NCBI GenBank assembly: GCA_003567575.1
Contig: PWZG01000243.1
Location: 1-9,146 of the forward strand
Length of the DNA stretch: 9,146 nucleotides
Direction: 5' to 3'
Source: PVC group bacterium
GTDB lineage: Bacteria; Verrucomicrobiota; Kiritimatiellia; CAIKKV01; PXCX01
Below the pieces are notes generated by a model that did not search any database, was not told where the DNA came from, and was given only the letters and a program-made list of their open reading frames with translations. The translations under genes were made by a program, and so were the position numbers. The stretch's first letter is position 1. Every line of letters begins with the position of its first letter. Positions 6,365 to 9,146 of the stretch are shown here, piece after piece.

Positions 6365-7714
6365 ATGCAGTCACAATCGTTCGCAGCGCGCCTGGTGTGC
6401 GCCATAATCGCCGTACTCCTGTCGGGAGTTTTCGTTTCGGTAGCCGCCGTGGCGATACCGGAACACGGAGCAGATGAAACCGTAGCGTCAACCGGACAGA
6501 CCAATGCTGCCGTTAGCGAAACGCTGACACCGGTGCGGCTGTTCAGTTATTTTCTGCGGTCTACCGGGTTGCGATCGTTCTTCACGACAAGCAGCGATGT
6601 TCCCTACCAGGATACAACCATCACCGTTTCCGGCTGGAAAAGCGCGTTCATGATAGGGGTCGGCTTGATCCTGATCTACCTGGCAATCGCCAAGCAATTC
6701 GAACCGTTGCTGTTGCTCCCCATCGGGTTTGCGACGCTGCTGGTCAATGTTCCGCTTACCGGGATTGCCGCCGCCGAAGGATTCCTGAATGTTATTTATC
6801 AGGCGGGGATTGCCAACGGCTTGTTCCCGATTCTCATCTTTATGGGTGTCGGCGCATTAACCGATTTTGGACCGCTGATCGCTAATCCCAAAACCGCCTT
6901 GTTGGGTGCTGCCGCGCAATTCGGGATCTTTGGATCGCTACTCGGAGCCGTTGCGCTGAACATGGTGCCCGGCATTTCGTTCACGATCCAGGAAGCCTGC
7001 GCCATTTCCATTATCGGCGGCGCCGATGGCCCGACATCCATCTATGTGGCGCGTGAACTGGCCGAGCCGTTGCTCGGTCCGATCGCCGTCGCCGCCTATT
7101 CCTATATGGCCATGGTGCCGCTGATTCAGCCGCCGTTAATGAAGTTGTTTACTACCCCCGCACAACGTCGAATTCGCATGAAACAATTGCGTCCGGTGGG
7201 ACGCATCGAAAAAATCCTGTTCCCGTTGCTGGCCTTGCTCTTAACGGCGCTGCTGTTGCCGTCGGCGATCCCGCTGATCGGCGCGCTGACCTTCGGCAAC
7301 CTGGCGCGCGAATGCGGCGTCGTTCAGCGTTTGTCGAAGACGATGCAGAATGAACTGATAAACATAGTTACGATATTCCTGGGACTGGGTGTCGGCATGC
7401 AGATGTCGGCCCATCGCATCATGCAACTCGAATCGGCCGGCATCATCGTCATCGGCCTGGTAGCTTTCAGCGTCGGCACGGTTGCCGGCGTGTTGTTCGG
7501 TCGCCTGATGAACCGGCTGAGCAAGGACCCCATCAATCCGCTGATCGGCGGGGCCGGCGTCTCGGCCGTGCCCATGGCCGCGCGCGTGGCCAATAAAGTC
7601 GGCATGGACGAAGATGGCGGCAATGTGCTGATCATGCATGCCATGGGACCGAACGTTGCCGGCGTGATCGGTTCCGCCATTGCGGCCGGTTTCTTCATTT
7701 CCGTTTTCGGTTAA
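6365..7714 (+). CDS. oadB: Sodium ion-translocating decarboxylase beta subunit
   Basis: OadB is the polytopic inner-membrane subunit that decarboxylates carboxybiotin and couples this to sodium export. The 449-residue product has multiple hydrophobic spans and keeps the functional residues known from Klebsiella OadB: Asp221 in IIGGADGPTSIY (equivalent to D203), Tyr247 (Y229), and Asn391, Gly395, Ser400 and Arg407 in NPLIGGAGVSAVPMAARV (N373, G377, S382, R389). The offset is a constant 18 residues. The C-terminal HAMGPNVAGVIGSAIAAG is also typical. The N terminus has an extra hydrophobic leader (about 9-30) and a polar stretch (about 31-55) before LFSYFLRSTG, which accounts for much of the extra length. 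GAGGG (6352-6356) precedes the ATG by 8 bases. It ends 6 bases before a small mobile element and is the last gene of the oadGAB set. Confidence 0.96.
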   Translation: MQSQSFAARLVCAIIAVLLSGVFVSVAAVAIPEHGADETVASTGQTNAAVSETLTPVRLFSYFLRSTGLRSFFTTSSDVPYQDTTITVSGWKSAFMIGVGLILIYLAIAKQFEPLLLLPIGFATLLVNVPLTGIAAAEGFLNVIYQAGIANGLFPILIFMGVGALTDFGPLIANPKTALLGAAAQFGIFGSLLGAVALNMVPGISFTIQEACAISIIGGADGPTSIYVARELAEPLLGPIAVAAYSYMAMVPLIQPPLMKLFTTPAQRRIRMKQLRPVGRIEKILFPLLALLLTALLLPSAIPLIGALTFGNLARECGVVQRLSKTMQNELINIVTIFLGLGVGMQMSAHRIMQLESAGIIVIGLVAFSVGTVAGVLFGRLMNRLSKDPINPLIGGAGVSAVPMAARVANKVGMDEDGGNVLIMHAMGPNVAGVIGSAIAAGFFISVFG

Positions 7715-7720
7715 GCGTTC
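7713..7720. repeat. Left copy of 8-bp target-site duplication
   Basis: AAGCGTTC directly abuts the left end of the inverted-repeat element and is matched exactly by 7853-7860 on the other side. Its first two bases are part of the oadB TAA stop. An 8-bp duplication is typical of the IS66 family among others. Confidence 0.88.
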
Positions 7721-7739
7721 GTAACTGTTCAGGTAGCCC
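7721..7739. repeat. Left terminal inverted repeat of the MITE
   Basis: GTAACTGTTCAGGTAGCCC, the exact reverse complement of 7834-7852, begins with the GTAA seen at IS66-type ends. Confidence 0.9.
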
Positions 7740-7833
7740 TGGTAAGTCAGTCATTCCTGGCTGACTTTCCTGAACTGGTTGCCGTGTCAGGCAGGAATGC
7801 CCGACTTACTTCGCCCAAAACAGGCCAATCGCC

Positions 7834-7852
7834 GGGCTACCTGAACAGTTAC
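7834..7852. repeat. Right terminal inverted repeat of the MITE
   Basis: GGGCTACCTGAACAGTTAC is the exact reverse complement of 7721-7739. A degenerate relative of its inner part, CCTGAACTGGTTGCC, lies in the element's central loop at 7769-7783. Confidence 0.9.
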
Positions 7853-7860
7853 AAGCGTTC
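7853..7860. repeat. Right copy of 8-bp target-site duplication
   Basis: AAGCGTTC here matches 7713-7720 exactly and directly follows the right terminal repeat. Both copies are intact, which suggests a fairly recent insertion. Confidence 0.88.
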
Positions 7861-7912
7861 GTTATAAATAGTCTGCAATCCTGCAAGCAGGCCATTCGAT
7901 ACGCGTCAGACA

Positions 7913-7927
7913 CCCCGGCAACCGGGG
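7913..7927 (+). promoter_or_regulatory. GC-rich hairpin just upstream of the reductase ribosome site
   Basis: CCCCGG (7913-7918) pairs perfectly with CCGGGG (7922-7927) around a CAA loop. It ends immediately before the purine-rich ribosome-binding stretch (7928-7942). There is no T run, so it is not a terminator; it may affect translation or 5' end stability of the message. A TATAAA at 7863-7868, just outside the mobile element, could be the -10 box of a promoter for this message, but no good -35 accompanies it. Confidence 0.4.
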
Positions 7928-7945
7928 AGAAGGGAAGGGGAACCA

Positions 7946-8698
7946 ATGATACCGATTGATCTCAAGGGGAAAATTGCCGTTGTTACGGGAGGCGGTCAGG
8001 GGATTGGCGCTGAAACCGCCGCGCTGCTGGCGCAGGCCGGTTGCCGTGTTGGCGTGAATTATTTCAAAGACAGCGAAGGCGCCAACCTTAAGCGCGCCAA
8101 GGCCGTCTGCGACGTGATTGGCGATGCCGCCATGGCCGTCGAAGCCGATGTACGCGACAGCGAACAGGTGGCGGCCATGTTTGGAGCCGTCGAGCAAACA
8201 CTTGGTCCCGTCGATATTGTCGTCAATAACGCCGGTATTATCCGTGATAGAACTATGAAACGGATGACGCATGACGAATGGCAGAGTGTTATCGACACCA
8301 ACCTGACCGGCGTCTTCAACGTTTGTCATCATGCCTGTGAACGACTGGCCGATAACGGTCGAATCGTCAATTTCTCTTCGATTGCAGCCTACGCCGGATT
8401 TTTCGGGCAAAGCAACTACGCGGCGGCCAAGGCCGGAGTATCCGCTTTGACCCGCGTCCTGAGCAAGGAACTCGCCAAACGCGGGATTACGGTCAATGCC
8501 GTCGCACCCGGAGTTGTCATGACGGAAATGGGGCAAAGCATCCCGGAACCGGTGCGCGCACAAATGCTCCACACCATTCCGCTGGGACGGTTCGGCGAGG
8601 CACGTGAAGTCGCCAACGTGGTTTTGTTCCTGTGCAGCGAGCTGGCCACGTACGTGAGTGGACAGACCTTGCATGTTTCCGGGGGTTGGTGGGTATGA
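7946..8698 (+). CDS. fabG: FabG-type short-chain dehydrogenase/reductase (3-oxoacyl reductase)
   Basis: This 250-residue classical SDR probably reduces 3-oxoacyl-ACP or 3-oxoacyl-CoA to the 3-hydroxy form with NAD(P)H in the cytoplasm. It has the cofactor loop TGGGQGIG (14-21), the NNAG motif (94-97), and the full catalytic tetrad Asn119 (DTNLTGVF), Ser145 (FSSIAA), Tyr158 and Lys162 (NYAAAKAG). The later segments ITVNAVAPGVVMTEM and the C-terminal SGQTLHVSGGWWV are typical of FabG and PhaB/acetoacetyl-CoA reductases. A purine-rich site (GAAGGGGAA region, 7934-7942) precedes the ATG. Its TGA overlaps the start of the CoA-transferase gene as ATGA, so a CoA-linked substrate such as acetoacetyl-CoA or 3-hydroxybutyryl-CoA is at least as likely as an ACP-linked one. 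Exact substrate cannot be read from sequence. Confidence 0.92.
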   Translation: MIPIDLKGKIAVVTGGGQGIGAETAALLAQAGCRVGVNYFKDSEGANLKRAKAVCDVIGDAAMAVEADVRDSEQVAAMFGAVEQTLGPVDIVVNNAGIIRDRTMKRMTHDEWQSVIDTNLTGVFNVCHHACERLADNGRIVNFSSIAAYAGFFGQSNYAAAKAGVSALTRVLSKELAKRGITVNAVAPGVVMTEMGQSIPEPVRAQMLHTIPLGRFGEAREVANVVLFLCSELATYVSGQTLHVSGGWWV

Positions 8699-9146
8699 CC
8701 GACCGGCGTCGCGCCAAGTGCTGCACCGCGGCGGACGCCGCCGCGCTGATTCGCGATGGTCAAACCGTGGTATCCGGCGGTTTTGTGGGGTCCGGTCATC
8801 CCGAAGCGCTGACCGCCGCCATTGAAGCGCGGTTTCTGCGCGATGGCCGGCCCCGCGATCTGACGCTGGTTTATGCGGCGGGTCAAGGCGACGGCAAAGC
8901 GAGGGGCATCAATCATCTGGCGCACGAAGGCCTGCTTAAACGGGTGATTGGCGGTCACTGGGGATTGGCTCCGCGATTGGAAAGTCTGGCGGTGCGTGGC
9001 GCGATCGAGGCATACAATCTGCCCCAGGGTGTTATCTGTCAACTGATGCGCGATATAGCCGCGGACCGTCCCGGATGTATCACGCATATCGGACTGAATA
9101 CCTTTATCGATCCCATCCACGACGGCGGACGGCTCAATCAACGAAC
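8695..9146 (+). CDS. YdiF-type acyl-CoA:acetate/3-ketoacid CoA-transferase, N-terminal part (cut by window edge)
   Basis: Only the first 150 residues are present; family members are about 520 residues, with alpha- and beta-type halves fused. These enzymes swap CoA between short-chain acyl-CoAs and acetate or 3-keto acids. The visible part matches the N-terminal half of E. coli YdiF as I recall it: the opening AADAAALIRDGQTVVSGGFV, then LTLVYAAGQGDGKARGINHLA (57-77, interrupted here by no gap), HEGLLKRVIGGHWGLAPRL, AYNLPQGVICQLMRDIA, and the late THIGLNTFIDPIHDGGRLN. The catalytic glutamate lies in the second half, outside the window. The ATG at 8695 overlaps the reductase stop (ATGA), so the two are translationally coupled; this pairs a reductase of 3-oxoacyl groups with a CoA-transfer step, as in butyrate or hydroxybutyrate metabolism. 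Confidence 0.92.
   Translation, partial: MTDRRRAKCCTAADAAALIRDGQTVVSGGFVGSGHPEALTAAIEARFLRDGRPRDLTLVYAAGQGDGKARGINHLAHEGLLKRVIGGHWGLAPRLESLAVRGAIEAYNLPQGVICQLMRDIAADRPGCITHIGLNTFIDPIHDGGRLNQR

Larger units (their letters stand above)
7721..7852. mobile_element. 132-bp MITE, probably IS66-derived
   Basis: The element has perfect 19-bp terminal inverted repeats (left 7721-7739, GTAACTGTTCAGGTAGCCC; right 7834-7852, its exact complement) and is bounded by identical 8-bp direct repeats. It contains no credible coding region, so it must be moved by a transposase elsewhere, the definition of a MITE. Ends beginning GTAA and 8-bp target duplications are both characteristic of IS66-family elements, which supports that parentage; I cannot name the parent. 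The interior is itself largely palindromic: GTAAGTC (7742-7748) pairs with GACTTAC (7803-7809), and CATTCCTGGCTGAC (7752-7765) pairs with GTCAGGCAGGAATG (7786-7799) with one mismatch. Transcribed, most of it could form one long stem with a 20-base loop (7766-7785). It sits 6 bases after oadB and could end or attenuate transcription into the reductase gene. Confidence 0.87.

Noticed and set aside
7862..8674. Long open frame (270 codons) on the minus strand across the reductase gene
   Set aside because: It is antisense to a clear SDR gene with a full catalytic tetrad and its translation has no recognisable motif; it is a by-product of codon bias.
8416..9141. Minus-strand open frame of 241 codons across the reductase/CoA-transferase junction
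   Set aside because: It is opposite two recognisable genes joined by ATGA, and the product resembles nothing known to me.
1..9146. tRNA, rRNA, CRISPR, phage or toxin-antitoxin content
   Set aside because: I saw no cloverleaf-type sequence, no regularly spaced repeats, and no phage, toxin or antitoxin motif in any frame.

Overview
The window looks like ordinary chromosomal DNA from a Gram-negative-type bacterium of moderately high GC content. Evidence for this is two proteins with export signals, a sodium-pumping decarboxylase of anaerobic type, and partial reliance on Shine-Dalgarno sites. The gene mix (oadGAB, a secreted MORN protein, a small zinc-ribbon protein coupled to a short RsmI, GT4 glycosyltransferases) would fit the PVC group, for example Lentisphaerota or Kiritimatiellota. 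That placement is inference from gene content and I hold it weakly.

Layout. Bases 1-1573 (minus strand) hold two tandem GT4 glycosyltransferase genes overlapping by ATGA. The second runs off the left edge, so this is probably the end of a surface-polysaccharide cluster. From a divergent intergenic region with a plausible sigma70 promoter (1589-1616), a plus-strand pair starts: a 64-residue protein with two CxxC knuckles, then rsmI, again overlapping by ATGA. A second strong promoter (2546-2574) precedes two genes for exported proteins: a proline-rich protein with a GspC/PilP-like segment, and a protein of about seven MORN repeats. Bases 4229-7714 are a complete oadG-oadA-oadB set encoding a membrane-bound, biotin-dependent, sodium-pumping decarboxylase; the HMGL-type carboxyltransferase points to oxaloacetate or pyruvate chemistry rather than methylmalonyl-CoA. 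Bases 7946-9146 hold a FabG-type reductase and the start of a YdiF-type acyl-CoA:acetate CoA-transferase, overlapping by ATGA and cut by the right edge.

The most distinctive non-coding item lies between oadB and the reductase gene: a 132-bp non-coding mobile element (7721-7852) with perfect 19-bp terminal inverted repeats beginning GTAA and flanked by an exact 8-bp duplication (AAGCGTTC). Both hallmarks match the IS66 family, so I read it as an IS66-derived MITE. Its interior holds nested inverted repeats, so most of it could fold into one long hairpin. Removing it restores a 91-bp gap between oadB and the reductase gene.

Functionally, the right half suggests fermentative or anaerobic carboxylate metabolism: the Oad complex links decarboxylation to a sodium gradient, and the reductase plus CoA-transferase handle 3-oxo/hydroxyacyl intermediates. 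I found no tRNA, rRNA, CRISPR array or phage gene, and no convincing undescribed multi-gene system.
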